Assembly: GCA_963575745.1 (NCBI GenBank)
Contig: CAUYUJ010008113.1
Coordinates: forward strand, 1,072,320-1,136,319
Reading direction: 5' to 3'
Length of the DNA stretch: 64,000 nucleotides
Source of the DNA: Prorocentrum cordatum
Lineage: Eukaryota; Sar; Dinophyceae; Prorocentrales; Prorocentraceae
Part shown: piece after piece, positions 22,290 to 33,014 of the stretch
Layout: every line of letters begins with the position of its first letter
How positions within the stretch are numbered: the first letter of the stretch is position 1
Notes under the pieces: generated by a model
What the model saw: the letters and a program-made list of their open reading frames with translations, nothing else
What the model was told of the DNA's origin: nothing
Database searches by the model: none
Position numbers and translations under genes: made by a program

Positions 22290-23182
22290 CGACGACGCCT
22301 TGCACCACGCGCTCAGCTAAGCGCCATGGCCAGACCTGGAGTGTCTTGGCGCGTTGGCTGCGACCCAAATATACATCGCGGTGGCGGCGACCGCCAAACC
22401 TCGAGATCCTGACGGGCGCTAGCAGGCGCGGCAAGTTGGCGACAGCTGCGGACGGCTTCTCGGCTGGGAGGCCGCGTGGCCCATTGGCTCCCAGGCAGCA
22501 TTGATCTGGCCCAGCCGCGCCCGCGCGGGGACGCGTGGCCACTTGTTTCCACGGCGACACTGTACTAGGCCAAAATGGGCTCGGTTATTCAACAAAGGAA
22601 TGCCGTCCGCGGTGCATCTGCGCCAACGCAACTTGCCCGTGGAGAGAGATGCGCGGCGCATCCTCCGCGCAGTGCGTTCGCCAGTTCTCATGGTTGATGC
22701 AAAATTTGACACCACTCGGCGGCCCAATACTGCGGCCAGACAGCGCCATCACGACCGCGAGTACGTCGTTGGACTGGAAATACGCACTGCAGGACGTGCC
22801 GCTGAAGATTGGGGCCGCACATATCACGACAGGCAGCCAGGTCGAAGTTGTCTCCTGCATCGAGTTGTCGTCGAATGGCGATCTGCGAAGCACGGGCTCC
22901 AGCGCCGCACATCTCTCGCAGGCCCGCGCCGGGGCCTGAGGCGCGGATCGCTGCCAGCGCGCGGGCGACGTCTGCGGCTTGGAAGGTGGGCGCTGGGAAC
23001 GCGGCAAGCTGATCAATAATGACCCCTGCTGCGGACGATTCCGCCAGGTGCTCACCGACTGGGAGCTCGCTGGCGCCTTCAATGGTTGTCCTGGAAGAGA
23101 CGTTTGAGCTGCTCCTCCGCGCCGAGGCCAGAAGGTCGTCTCCGATGTCGTCGAACACAGATTCTGCCTTCCTGCGGCGCAT
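22290..23182 (-). pseudogene. Methyltransferase-like block of copia polyprotein, decayed
   Basis: Between protease and integrase the minus strand gives DNFDLAACRDMCGPNLQRHV (about 22780-22860). In another frame come AVVMALSGRSIGPPSG, INHENWRTHCAEDAP, and HGQVALAQMHRGRHSFVE (down to about 22585). Then RRHRDVYLGRSQRAKTLQVW appears near 22325-22385. The layout (an FDL entry, a VV-A-P-x-C-like loop, then an E-x-P after a histidine) resembles cytosine-C5 methyltransferase motifs I, IV and VI, and similar blocks occur in other dinoflagellate copia-like proteins as far as I know. In this copy the loop that would hold the catalytic Cys is mutated and the frame is broken. The enzymatic assignment is inference. 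Confidence 0.5.
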
Positions 23183-24199
23183 GACTGGCGCATGGCCTTG
23201 TTTCTCGCGTGCCTTCGCGCGGTCTGCCCCCTCGGTGGGGCAGGCAAACGACCGAACTATGGTGTCTCATGTTTCTTATCGTCATACGTCCTACTTTCAA
23301 GCACCCTATGCGAGTCGGGTTTGTCCAAGTTGACGAACAACCGAGCGTTGAAAGTGCTGGGTGCTCAACGAACCTGCCGAAGCCTCCTCGCCAAGCAGAG
23401 AGCAGCTGGTGCGCCCGTGGGCCCCACAATCTTTGACTCTGCCCGAGCAGGAGACCCTGCTCGGGCCAAACCAAAATGCATAACCAATCGCACGTGGAAT
23501 TGGAACAGTACTTCTGATTTGATCCACTCTGCCTAGGAAATCACTGAGGACCCACCCTTCCTAGGAAGACGCTGTCGCCCAGCGCAAAGACGCTCGATGC
23601 ATCGCGTCATTGGGACATGCGCGCAACAGGCTGCCCCGCCGTTCCATCGTCGCGACAATGTGGAATGCGGTCTTGGCGAATCACTTATCGTTGGGTTCTG
23701 GCGCGAGCCCGAGCCGACAGAGCCTGATGATAAGTAGCCCCATGCCAACTGCTGGGTTCGCGACCGCTTAGATGGTACGATACAACTTGCTGCCGAGTCT
23801 TTTGCAGAACAGGGCACGTCGTGTCTGCGGCACGGAAGTAAGAATTCCTGCTAGAAGTCTCTGGCACGATTGTAATCATTCCCCCGATGAACTCGGCTAG
23901 GCAGCATCATAATCCAAACAAATTGATATTCGCGTCGGGCGACTTCACTGAGGCGAACGGAGAAGTTAGGAGAGATGACGCCGGCAGGATGGAGCGCTCG
24001 CATCTGCCGTCCGCGTTGCTCAAGAGCTCTAGCGCATGTCGGCGCGAGTTCTGTCGCTAGAGCGCGGTTTGGGTACGACCTTGGTCCCCTGGCTAGGAGA
24101 GCCGGGGTGCCCCGCGCGGGTCTCGCAGCCCATTGCGAGCCGAGGTTCGACCGCTGCTCGGCCTCCTGGCTCGAAGGGGCAGCGGCCGGCGTCGCGCCC

Positions 24200-25033
24200 T
24201 CCGTCTCCGTCTCCGCCTCATCAGCGCGGGCGTGCAACTGGACGCCGTGGTCAAGCGCGCCGCCCACGGCTTGCGCTGCCCTCTCGAAGTCGTCGATGAC
24301 CATCGCGAGGTGTCCGCTCGGAGCTGTCTGCAGCGGGATGCGAACTGCACCAGCGGGCCACTGGGTCTGCGCGCCGCCGCCGCCAAGCAAGATCAGCTCC
24401 TGCGGGCCCATGCCCAGGGTCGCGCGCATGGGCCCCATGCTTCGCACGCCGAGCAGACCAGGCAGGTCGCTGCCCGATCTTCTGACAATGGGCGCTGCAA
24501 AGCTGTTGATAGTAACTATGACCTGTTCATCCAACGCCTTGGGCGCTCAGGGGCTGGCTCGTTAGGAGCAGCGGCGACCGGCGCCCTGCCTCTACGGCGC
24601 GGCGACACAGCTGGCGCGCAGGCTTCTCGCCAACGAAGTAAGCCCATGCACGTGGGTCTGCGATGACACTGAGCCCAGCTGACGGGGGCTGCTGGCGACT
24701 GCGACTCACACGAGTAGCGCGCTCGTTCGCTGGGCCAGCGGCTGGCCACCAGGATAGCACACCGGCCCCGCCGCCGCGCGGTGGGCCACGAGGCGACGGC
24801 TGCCCCCAGGCGGGCGCAGGAACGTCGAAGGTGATCTCGCCGATCGGCGCGTCTCGCGGCGCGATGAAGACACTGCGAGCGCCGGAGGGCACGCCCTCAT
24901 CAGGCGATGCACGGGGCGCGGCGTCGAACAAGATGTGCGCGACCTCGCGCGCTAACAGACGTCGTCTACACGTTGGACGTGGCAATGGTGCTCGGTCCTG
25001 GTCGCCACGATGCGCTTCTTCCACTGCTCGCAT
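24200..25033 (-). pseudogene. copia protease remnant
   Basis: Retropepsin processes the element polyprotein. Frame 24527-25033 contains ADPRAWAYFVGEKPAR near 24630-24680, the position where dinoflagellate copia proteases have a D-x-G-A-type active site; here the Gly is Arg. It is followed by CRRAVEAGRRSP and PLSAQGVG. The domain continues in another frame (23851-24534) as SDLPGLLGVRSM near 24440-24480 and APSGHLAMVIDDF near 24275-24320, the C-terminal half of the fold. The frame change between the halves and the altered active site make it inactive. Confidence 0.7.
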
Positions 25034-25202
25034 CTGGGCGTCGCTGCAGCTCGCGCTGGCCCAGGCGTCGGCACAGCTGCGAAGGAAGCGATGACCACGC
25101 TGGAGAATAACATACCCCGGCGAGACGCAAGAAGGCTGGAGTCCACAGCGCCGTCTATCCGGAGTCTGCGTGAATCCCGAATTGACCGCCGCTGCCGCTG
25201 CC

Positions 25203-26233
25203 CTACGGTGACGATGCGGCGCCGCGCGGGCACTCGGCGCGAAAGTGGAGCGCGCCCCCGCAGATGCCGCGCGTCGACGGCCCCGTCATAGCCTCGCGGA
25301 TCACGGCGTCTGCCCGATCCTTTGCAGGACGAGCGCGCGCCTGCACTTTGTCCTTTTCCGCCGGAAGGAAACCTGACCTACATGGATGTCGAAGAGCCCC
25401 ATGAGGAATACGCACCCCGAATTTCTTAATCAGCGACGGGGGGGCGCCGCCCCCGCCGACGGCCACGCGTCGGCCCCCGTCGCGGGCAGCCACCGCGCGC
25501 TGAAGGCGCTCCAACCCCCGTCGCGGCGCGACGACGAGGCGAGGTTGGCCGCCGTCGGGCCTCCACCCCCAAAGCTTATAAAGCAATCCAACGTGCATAT
25601 GGGGGCACTTGCCTTTGCCTTCGCGCTGTCTGGAAAAAGCGCTGCTAGTTTTCTCGGTGAATCTACGCGCCCGCGAGTGGGGCGCCGCGTGCGTCTGCGC
25701 CACCGTCGTTTTGCAGCATTCATCTGCCAGAACAACTGAGCATCTATCTGAGCCGGGCTGAGACCTTGGAGCTCGGGCGCCCAGTAATTGACCTCTCCGC
25801 CTAGTCCCGAGCTGGCGCCAGAGGAGGCCCCCCCGTCGCAATCGGCGCCGCGCGCGAGCGCCCGCGCGGCGGCAGGGCGCGTTGCTCGCCGCGGCGCGGC
25901 GCCCTGCGACGGGCCACTAGCGCGCGCCAGGGCCCCCCCTGCCCCGGGAGGCTCGGCGGCGCCGGCAGCCCAGGGGTCGAGACTGCCCCGGCTGTTTTCC
26001 ACTATCATGCCGACGAATCCCCCGAGCGATGGCGGCGCACGAAAGGCGCTGATTACGTTGCTTGGCGCGTGCTCCACGATGCGACCCACGCGCCTGAGCG
26101 TAGCTGTGAGACCGTTGAACTCGGCCTCTGCGGCTGGGCATCGGTTGCCGCGCGGCTGGAGCAGCGCCGTGAGTTGGCTAGCTGCGACGCGGACTGCTCG
26201 GGGGAGCAGCCGGCTGTAGCCCCGCCGCGACAT
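25203..26233 (-). pseudogene. copia gag remnant with zinc knuckle
   Basis: The distal part reads ICGGALHFRAECPRG (codons near 25231-25267), the nucleocapsid CCHC knuckle that binds element RNA. Only C-x4-H-x4-C remains; the first Cys position (three residues before the retained Cys) is Arg. Upstream, at 25660-25760, one frame has NAAKRRWRRRTRRPTR, a basic segment that I associate with dinoflagellate copia gag proteins. The two parts are in different frames (25430-26233 and 25203-25841), so the gene is frameshifted. The N-terminal gag sequence above 26233 is too eroded to delimit. Confidence 0.65.
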
Positions 26234-27244
26234 CGCAGCCCCACCGCCGCGCGTAGCTCAGAATCGCAGCGCGAGAAACCTCGAGAGCAGCCTTCGGTGG
26301 TTTCGCTGCGTCGCCTCCATAACACAAAGACTTCGCGGGTTGCCTGGAGGCGCGACTCCTCGCCTAGTGGGCCGCGCTGCGTGGCGAGGTTCGCGACGAG
26401 GTGGGTCGCGGCGTCCCCTGGCTGGCCGTTGACCACCCCCCCCCCCCGTCATCTCCGCGAAGCCCATGGAGCGCGCGAGCTCGCGAGCGGCCCCGCCGCA
26501 GTTGAGGATGACGGCAACGCATTCTTGAGCGCTTTTCATGTTCGGGCAAGCCAGTCCTGCACCCAGCGGCGGAAGGGATCCGCAGACTCGCGATCGGGTG
26601 ACTATGGGGGCGCCTGGCGGGGCGCACGCGATGGCCCCGCGGCCGCCGCCGCCCCGCGGGCCAAGCCCCACCGGGCACCACGCCTGCGAGCCAGAAGGGG
26701 GCGGCCGCGAAGAACGCGAGGGCGCTGCCACAGAACGTCGACATGGATATCCTCCTCGATGAGACCTCGCCACGATGATGGCTGCGCAGGCGCCCTGGGG
26801 CCCGGGCCCGCGCAGGGACGAACGCCGCGCCGAAGTGTTGGGCAGCCGCGACGATGACGCTGTCAACTCTGGTCGAAGCCGAGGTCGGGGAAGCCGGCAC
26901 ATGGACTTGCAGCGCCCCACTCGGGCGGTGCGATGTGCTCACATGGACAGCCAGCACTATCGCACGCGCACCGGGGCATGGCGCTAGCCCAAGATGGAGC
27001 GCAGTCATGCCCGAAGCGATGCTACGGCCAACGACTGTCGGGACACGGTGGGTCGAAGAAAAATCGTGGCGATCCTGTGGGCGAACCGTTCCTCATCGCG
27101 ATTGCGCCTTCTGCTGTTGCCCTCGCAGTCGGACCGGGTGTCCGAAACGAACTGCCGGCTGGCTTGCAGAACAGCTATCAGCACAAGCTACTCTTGATAT
27201 TAACGTATGCTGTAAACTCTGGCTTTTCCACGTGAGCAAGTCTG

Positions 27245-27435
27245 TTGAAAATCCGATTGACTTGGTCAGGGCGCACAATAAGATGCACGCCCACTGCTCC
27301 TGATCGCCTACGGATCATTGCACGCTGTCTTTCGAACGCATTGATTCGGCCAGGGCGCAATGTAGAACGCACGCCCAAGGATTCGGATTGCCCGTCGATC
27401 AACGCGCGCTGTCTTTCAAACCTGGTCGCTCGCTC
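27245..27435. repeat. Two-copy tandem repeat of about 100 bp
   Basis: Two neighbouring copies share TTGACTTGGTCAGGGCGCA / TTGATTCGGCCAGGGCGCA, CGCACGCCCA, and CGCTGTCTTTCGAACG / CGCTGTCTTTCAAACC. Non-coding. Confidence 0.65.
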
Positions 27436-27524
27436 CACGATGCAATCTTTAATGGTGAATCACTCATCGTCTCACGCATGCGCCTTTGGAATGGACCGCA
27501 TATTGCATTGAACAAACCACGCTC

Positions 27525-27640
27525 ATCATTCATATCATCCTCCTCCTTCTGCCCGTTGTCTTCCGCGTCCTCATCCTCGCTGCCCTCGCTCTCGTCTTCG
27601 CCCTCGTTTTCCTCGCCTTTGTCTTCCCCTGCTATCTTAG
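27525..27640. repeat. CTC/TCG-rich low-complexity patch
   Basis: Imperfect TCCTC and CTCGTC triplets. The acidic minus-strand frame over it is low complexity. Confidence 0.6.
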
Positions 27641-27659
27641 TCTCTGCCACTACGCCATG

Positions 27660-27900
27660 GCGTTGCCGCGCAACCCTGCGCCGAGCTTTTCCCCGGAATG
27701 CTCCCGTTCCAAACTGCGCTTCCCGGAAGCGCGCGAACCCTGTCGCACAACCTGGCGACCGCGCGCCGGAAACGCGCGAACCCTGTTGCACAACCTGTCG
27801 ACCACGATTGGATCAATCGCAAACCTGTCGATTGAGGTGTCGACACGTTGCGCAACCAGTCGATTGAGGTGTCGACGCGTTGTGTAATCTATCGCACGCG
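27660..27900. repeat. Tandem repeat with GCGCGAACCCTGT and TCGATTGAGGTGTCGAC units
   Basis: Units containing GCGCGAACCCTGTYGCACAACCTG recur near 27736 and 27774, and CGATTGAGGTGTCGACRCGTTG recurs near 27829 and 27862. Non-coding. Confidence 0.65.
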
Positions 27901-28159
27901 ACTGGGTGACTTCGCGAAACCCATCCACGCATGAGTCGCCAATCCGTCGGCGAGGAGCCGGAGGATTACGACTCACTTGTCGATTGGTTTCGCCTGGCCG
28001 ATCCCCTGGTGCCAAGCAAATTGTCACCAGCTGGCTCCATCGGCGGCTGAGGCGCGGCCCCTTTTCAGGCTCTGCGACGGCTTCCACCTTCCCCATCGCC
28101 TCCAACGACTGCCCAAGCCATCGCCGCCCGAGGTTGGCCGAAAGCGGGCGATGCTTTCA

Positions 28160-28430
28160 CGGCATTTAAGACTGCCCAAGAGGCTCCCAAAACCGCCCCC
28201 AGATTCCAAGACTGCCCAAAAGGCTCCCAAGATTGCCCCGAGACGGCCCAGGAAAGTCCCAAGACAGCCCAAGAGGCGCCCACTACGGCCCCAGAGGGCC
28301 TCAAGACCGCTCCAAGAGAAGCCACAGAGGGGGAGCCAGAACCCACAATTCGAGCCTTCCGCCCCAAGGTGTCCAAGAATCCCCCAGGAGGCCCCAAGAG
28401 GCCGAATATTCATCAATGTCTCCCCCTTTT
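28160..28430. repeat. Degenerate GGCCCCAAGA minisatellite array 3
   Basis: Same minisatellite and orientation as 2660-3810. At its right edge (28400-28445) an AT-richer island follows, again abutting the repeat. Confidence 0.8.
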
Positions 28431-28746
28431 TTGTTTTGCTGACACGTTTTGGCAACGGCGCGACAAGTATCTAACGATTTGCCGATCTGTTTGGCAAAAG
28501 GTATTGTATGTGTCTTTAGACTTGGCAACGATCGAGCTGGCTCTGTTGAATTTCTTCTATGGGTCCCGCGATCGTAAAATCAATACATGTGCTGCCACAG
28601 ATATTAGCGATCTCGAGGCTACTCAAGGAATGGAGGGTTGTACCGATGCGGAGGTGAAGGTAAATGCGAATGCGCGTCCACACCGCACTCTTCGCACCTT
28701 CCATGGATCGCGAGCTGGGGTCGCTCCAAGCTCTGCTACCAGCTAG
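28431..28746 (+). CDS. Candidate exon, unknown protein
   Basis: After the minisatellite a plus-strand frame reads FADTFWQRRDKYLTICRSVW, then LATIELALLNFF and DISDLEATQGMEG, with mixed residues and AT-richer codons than its surroundings. It is unlike repeat translation and could be a genuine exon or gene relic. The upstream Met (28369) lies inside the minisatellite, so the real start is not known. No family recognised. Confidence 0.3.
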
Positions 28747-28853
28747 AACTGCGGGGGTTGGAAGCTGTAGAAGAGAAAGCATGGCGGCAATAAGATGTAG
28801 ACCGCGGGGCCAACGCTCGGGCCAAACAGCGGCGACCCCTCCTATCTGAGTGA
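28746..28853. repeat. Dispersed repeat, copy 2 (first copy at 15796)
   Basis: Matches 15796-15950, without its GA run. Confidence 0.7.
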
Positions 28854-28854
28854 G

Positions 28855-28930
28855 GAAGAGGAGAAGGACGAGGAGGAGGAGGAGGAGGAGAAGCAGGAGG
28901 AGGAGGAGGAGGAGGAGGAGGAGCGAGGGC
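28855..28930. repeat. GGA microsatellite
   Basis: Imperfect GGA/GAA run. Confidence 0.85.
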
Positions 28931-30090
28931 GCGGGAGGACGAGGCCCCGCCGGTGGACCAAAGCAGTGAGCGGCGTGCAACGCCAGGTGGACAAAAATCA
29001 CGTGCCTGCGGGAGAGACTAAACGCCCTAGTGCTCTCGCTGGAGGGGGGGGGGGCCGTGCAGGATCTGACTCACCGCCCGAGTGCTTACGCTGCGGGCGG
29101 GCGTGTGCAAGATCTGGGCTGAACCAGGACTGTGGGGACGCGCATGGCACCATGGGGAGGGAGGGGTACCATCCACGGGTGAGGGGGAACGGTGCGCATC
29201 TCTCTCCAACCTGAGGGGCATCGACGGGGGGGAAGCACCTGGAATCGGCGACACGTGGCCGATGAACTGGCGATCGGGGGTCGATGCATAGCCCCTTGAG
29301 CCGATAGCACCCTGATGTTGCCCCTGAGGCGAGGATCCACCCAGGAGCCGCGAAGGAGGCGACCGGAGGTGGGGGCGGCCACGAAGGAGCCGAGACTGCG
29401 AGGGGGGGCCCAAAGCGGGAGTCGGGAGCGGCAGATGCGCAAGGAGGAAAGGCGAGGAGGATCAGGATGGTGGCTCCGCAAGATGAGGAGAAGGACGAGG
29501 GTTGTGCGCCGGCGGGGCGGGCGGTGCATGCCTCCTCCGTGCCTCCGCGCCCCTCCCTCCTCCCTCCTGCCGCGCCCCTCCTTCTTGGGAGGCGGCCCTG
29601 CCGAAGCCTGGGTGGCTCCGACCTTTCTGGCTGGCCCCCCGGGCCTCTCCTCCCCTGAAGGCGAAGGAGCGAAGAAAGACTGGCGGAGGCATCACGCACT
29701 CGAGGCGCCGAGCGAACACATCGGGGGCGTCCGCGAGGGGGGGGTCCAAGAGGGAGGCTCACAAATCATGGCCCGAGGCACGTGCGCGGCCCAAGGGGGG
29801 AGGACCAGGGGACGCGTTGAAACAAAGTCCACTTACCCACCAAAAGTCACCACCCCCCTCGACGCCTGGTGGCTTTCGGGCACTGACTCGGCTCGGACAT
29901 CTGGCGGCAGTTCGAGACGATCTAGGCCCCCCCAGCAAGCTCGCGCCGAGGCACGCTGGAAAGCATGCAGGCGGGGTCACTGCGGCACCTGGCCGAGCGT
30001 GAGTCGCATCCTCTTAAAGACTCCGTCTGCTTCCCAGGTTATGCCTCCTCAGGGAAAAAAAGCCGTGGGCAGCTTCGAGGGTTCGCCCGC
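28931..30090. other. GC-rich region, no recognised gene
   Basis: Overlapping open frames on both strands without recognisable motifs. 29216-29300 contains scattered GGCATCGACGG, GGAATCGGCGA and GGGGGTCGATGCAT words related to the foldback element at 51812-52196, probably an eroded copy. Confidence 0.4.
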
Positions 30091-30096
30091 TGTTTC

Positions 30097-30195
30097 GACT
30101 GTGCGAGGACGGTGCTCTCCTTCGGATGTAGCCCCCGTGAGCTAGAAACGAAAAAGGCGGGGAAAAAACTTAGAGCCAGCGACTTCCCACGTGCC
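30097..30195 (+). repeat. Direct repeat, copy 1 of 2
   Basis: Begins GACTGTGCGAGGACGGTG, includes CTCCTTCGGA and GTGAGCTAGAA, and ends near GCGACTTCCCAC. The second copy is 256 bp downstream. Confidence 0.7.
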
Positions 30196-30352
30196 TTTGG
30201 CATTGACAGTTGACCTTGACCGTTGACATTACACTCTGCAAAATTGTGACAATGGATGGTTAAAAATTATTTGAATTACACATGTTACCGAATTTCAGAC
30301 TCGTACGCGCCATGACCCAAGAACTGGTCATCCCCTGGTCATCACCCCGATG

Positions 30353-30455
30353 GACTGTGCGAGGCCGGTGTTCTCCTTCGGACGAGGTCCCCATGAGCTA
30401 GAACGAGAAGGCGAGATAACCCCCAAGAGCAGCGAACACTTCCCACACCCTTCCC
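30353..30455 (+). repeat. Direct repeat, copy 2 of 2
   Basis: Begins GACTGTGCGAGGCCGGTG and parallels 30097-30195 to ACACTTCCCAC. The spacer between the copies is AT-rich and holds TTGACA/TTGACC words. Confidence 0.7.
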
Positions 30456-30468
30456 CCAGTCGTCACTG

Positions 30469-30543
30469 GAGGCCTCACAGATGGGGTCCGAGTACATGGC
30501 GGGATACTCCGACCCCATCTACTCGGATTCATCTGGGAGGCCT
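30469..30543. mobile_element. Minimal GAGGCCTC foldback element
   Basis: Starts GAGGCCTCACAGATGGGGTC and ends with the inverted complement containing GACCCCATCTAC and CATCTGGGAGGCCT. Only about 75 bp long, it is almost all inverted repeat. Same terminal sequences as 53701-54087 and 54803-55009. Confidence 0.65.
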
Positions 30544-30626
30544 GGGGATGGACGAAGGGAACGAGGAGGGAGGACAAGGAGGCGGGAACGGGGCATGAGT
30601 CGTCGTCGAACCAGCGCTCGCGCTCC

Positions 30627-30690
30627 ATGAGGAGGACGAGGAAGAGGAGGAGGAGGAGGAGGAGGAGGAGGAGGAGGAGAAAGAGGGGAG
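30627..30690. repeat. GGA microsatellite
   Basis: GGA run on the plus strand. Confidence 0.9.
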
Positions 30691-30734
30691 AAAGCGGGGA
30701 TTCCAAAAGGTACCCATACCGCTACTCCCCAGAC

Positions 30735-30830
30735 CTCTCCCAGAGTGTGTTCTGCCCAGAATTTCGAGGCGAATCCAGCGGTGGCGACGAGGGCCTCCCA
30801 GGAGGCCCAAACACGCGAAAACGAGAGAAG
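30735..30830. repeat. Single diverged copy of the 52.6-kb 68-bp repeat
   Basis: GAGGCGAATCCAGCGGTGGC followed by GACGAGGGCCTCCCAGGAGG matches the unit of the tandem array at 52580-52905. Confidence 0.55.
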
Positions 30831-31019
30831 GGCAGCGGTGTGGCCACCTGCTCCTCCTCGGAGAGTGGTCTCTGGAGGCATCCCCCTCTTGGACGCCCCT
30901 CGCGGGCAGAGAGAGCGCCGCAGCCGGGCCTCGAGCCGCTCCGGCTCCTCGAGGGAGACGGCTGCGCCTCCTTCTTCTCCTCCCGGGGAGCCGCCCCGTC
31001 TGCGCTCCGCTGCCGCCGC

Positions 31020-31290
31020 CGAGGCTCCTCCTGTGCACCCTCTCCTCCTCGCTCCTCGCCTCCTCGCTTCTCCTCCTCCTCCTCCTCCTCCTCCTCCTCC
31101 TCCTCCTCATCCTCCTCATCCTCCTGGCTTCTCGTCTCCTCCTCCTCCTCGCTCCTCCTCCTCGCTCCTCCTCGTCGTCGTCCTCGTCCTCGTCCTCCTC
31201 CTCCTCCTCCTCCTCCTCCTCCTCCTCCTCCTCCCTCCTCCTCCTCCTCCTCCTCCTCCTCCGCTTCCTCCCGGTTCTCATCCGCCTCCT
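31020..31290. repeat. CTC microsatellite
   Basis: Long CTC tract with GTCGTC and CATCC interruptions. Confidence 0.9.
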
Positions 31291-31472
31291 GCGCATGTTC
31301 GTCCCATCTTGCAGTCTGGTACTGCCAGTCGACGTCCTGCTGCTGCGCAAGGAGGATGCTGAGACCAAGGCGAGACTTGGCAACGAGAGAGCCTGAGCGG
31401 CACGGACACTGATCTCCTCTGACAGTGACTTTCTCTTGCCGGCGAGATCGTCACGCTGCCTCAATCGTGTGA

Positions 31473-31664
31473 AAATCGCCTGGCCTGTTGCGATATGTGG
31501 GCCTGGTCGTGTATCGCCACATGAACCATGCGATGAGCCGTGCATTGGTAGTTGCTGGCAAGCAGGCTAAGCTCATGGATGATGACAAGCGTCTTCAGTG
31601 GCGTCAAGCCTACACATCTGATCCGCTCGGATTGAGCCATGAACCCCGTTCGAGTTGACGTGCT
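31473..31664 (+). CDS. Candidate exon, unknown protein
   Basis: A short plus-strand frame contains YVGLVVYRHMNHAMSRALVV followed by AGKQAKLMDDDKRLQWRQ and AYTSDPLGLSHEP. The composition is balanced and not repeat-like. It is bounded by in-frame TGA codons on both sides. No family recognised; it may be an exon or a relic of an element ORF. Confidence 0.3.
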
Positions 31665-31878
31665 GCGGTCGCAACTCGCCTCGGCGGGACGCAATGCTGT
31701 TGACGAGTCATTGCCATACTGGACGTGCAGGCCAAGATCAGGTCGATGACGACATGCCAGCGGCAAATATACCGTCTGGGCAGCATGTTTCGGCACGTGC
31801 CGCGCGCTGGGTGCCGGAGCGCATACCTGTTCTCCCGCTCACGGCTCCACGCTTGAGGATACTGCTCATTCAGTTCAT

Positions 31879-32040
31879 GTCTCCCGAATGGGGGACGAGT
31901 AGATTGTGTCGGAGGATCGCGCCGCATCGCCGATGCATTGGCACCGCCGACGTGGAGAGAATCGGGCCCCACATCGAGCCGCATCGCCGATGCAGCGAGG
32001 TCCTCCGACCCCACCTACACGGATCCCAGTTGGGTGGCCT
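31879..32040. mobile_element. GATGCATCGGCGATG foldback element, copy 1
   Basis: The inner inverted repeat is GTCGGAGGATCGCGCCGCAT (31908) against AGGTCCTCCGAC (ending 32009). Outer, weaker arms reach about 31879 and 32040. The centre holds CGCCGATGCATTGG and CGACGTGGAGA, shared with 53701 and 54803. Non-coding. Confidence 0.65.
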
Positions 32041-32939
32041 GGACGCACTCTTCTGGCATCGTCTGTCCTCCACTCCCACCCTAATCCGCTCCTCTGTTCC
32101 CTGTCTCCTGCCTACGTGCTCGCCCCGGGGCGCGCGGCGAAGCCCAAGCAAACAGAAGCGCGTGGGGCCGACCACCGTGGGACCTAGACCGCTCGACCGG
32201 CCCGGTTCGACTTGCGGGCAAACCGAGATGGGCTCCCCCTGCTGTTGATATGTACTGAATGGGATGATGGGGCAAATGAGTAGAGGAATCTCCCAAATCA
32301 CATTCCTGTGGCTCCAAGCGACCCCACATGAAGGAGAAGACCTGACATCTCTTTCCCCAGGCGCCGTGTGAGAACACCTTGTTTTACTTCAGCAAAAGAG
32401 CCCAGGCCATCACCTGACACCCCAATCATCATGGCGTGCTGGTGCCGAGGGAAAGAGGACGCACGCAGTAGTCGTAAGGACGAGCTCACGAACGGCCCCC
32501 GGCGCCCAGATCGTCTCCTCGGCACCCTCCCGTTCCCCGCTGCCCCTCCCTCCCCCCTTGAATTGCTGCCCCCCACCCATGTCCCCCTTTTCTCTTTCCG
32601 CTCACCCTCTTCGCACCCTCACCTACCCATTCCTTCGACTCACCTACTCTCCTTTACCCTCCGCGCCCTTCCTCTCCCCGATCCTCCCCCTCTCCCCGCA
32701 GGCTCCTCCCTCTCCCTGCTGGCCAAGCCCACCAAGTCACCCCTACTGGTCCCTTCTCCTCCCCTCCGCGCTGCTCCTCACCTCCCTCGCCCTTCTCTCC
32801 GGCAGTCGCCCCGAGCCTCCTGGCGCAAGCCACGGGACCGCTCGATGTCTGCCACGGCGGAGCCGAGCCCCCTGGCCATGGCAGTCAGTGGCTTCACCTG
32901 CATGCAGGAATAACACCTGAAGCGGTGGGAACGCGGTAT
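32041..32939. other. No recognised gene
   Basis: Mixed sequence. 32550-32810 is CCTCCC-rich low complexity. Open frames on both strands lack motifs. Confidence 0.4.
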
Positions 32940-33014
32940 GCAGGATAGGGCAGGGGAGGAGGAGGAGGAGGAGGAGGAGGAGGAGGAGGAGGAGGAGGAG
33001 GAGGAGGAGGAGCA
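32940..33014. repeat. GGA microsatellite cap, between 32.9 kb and copy B
   Basis: GGA run (CTC on the opposite strand) directly abutting the inverted copy B. Confidence 0.9.

Larger units (their letters stand above)
18289..26920 (-). mobile_element. Decayed Ty1/copia retrotransposon, dinoflagellate type
   Basis: Reading from high to low coordinates, the minus strand gives gag with a zinc knuckle, protease, a methyltransferase-like block, integrase, RT and RNase H. That order (PR-INT-RT-RH) defines Ty1/copia. Each piece sits in a different frame or after a stop codon, so the element is dead and old. No LTRs, primer binding site or target duplication could be identified, so the outer limits are approximate. 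The individual remnants are listed separately. Confidence 0.85.
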
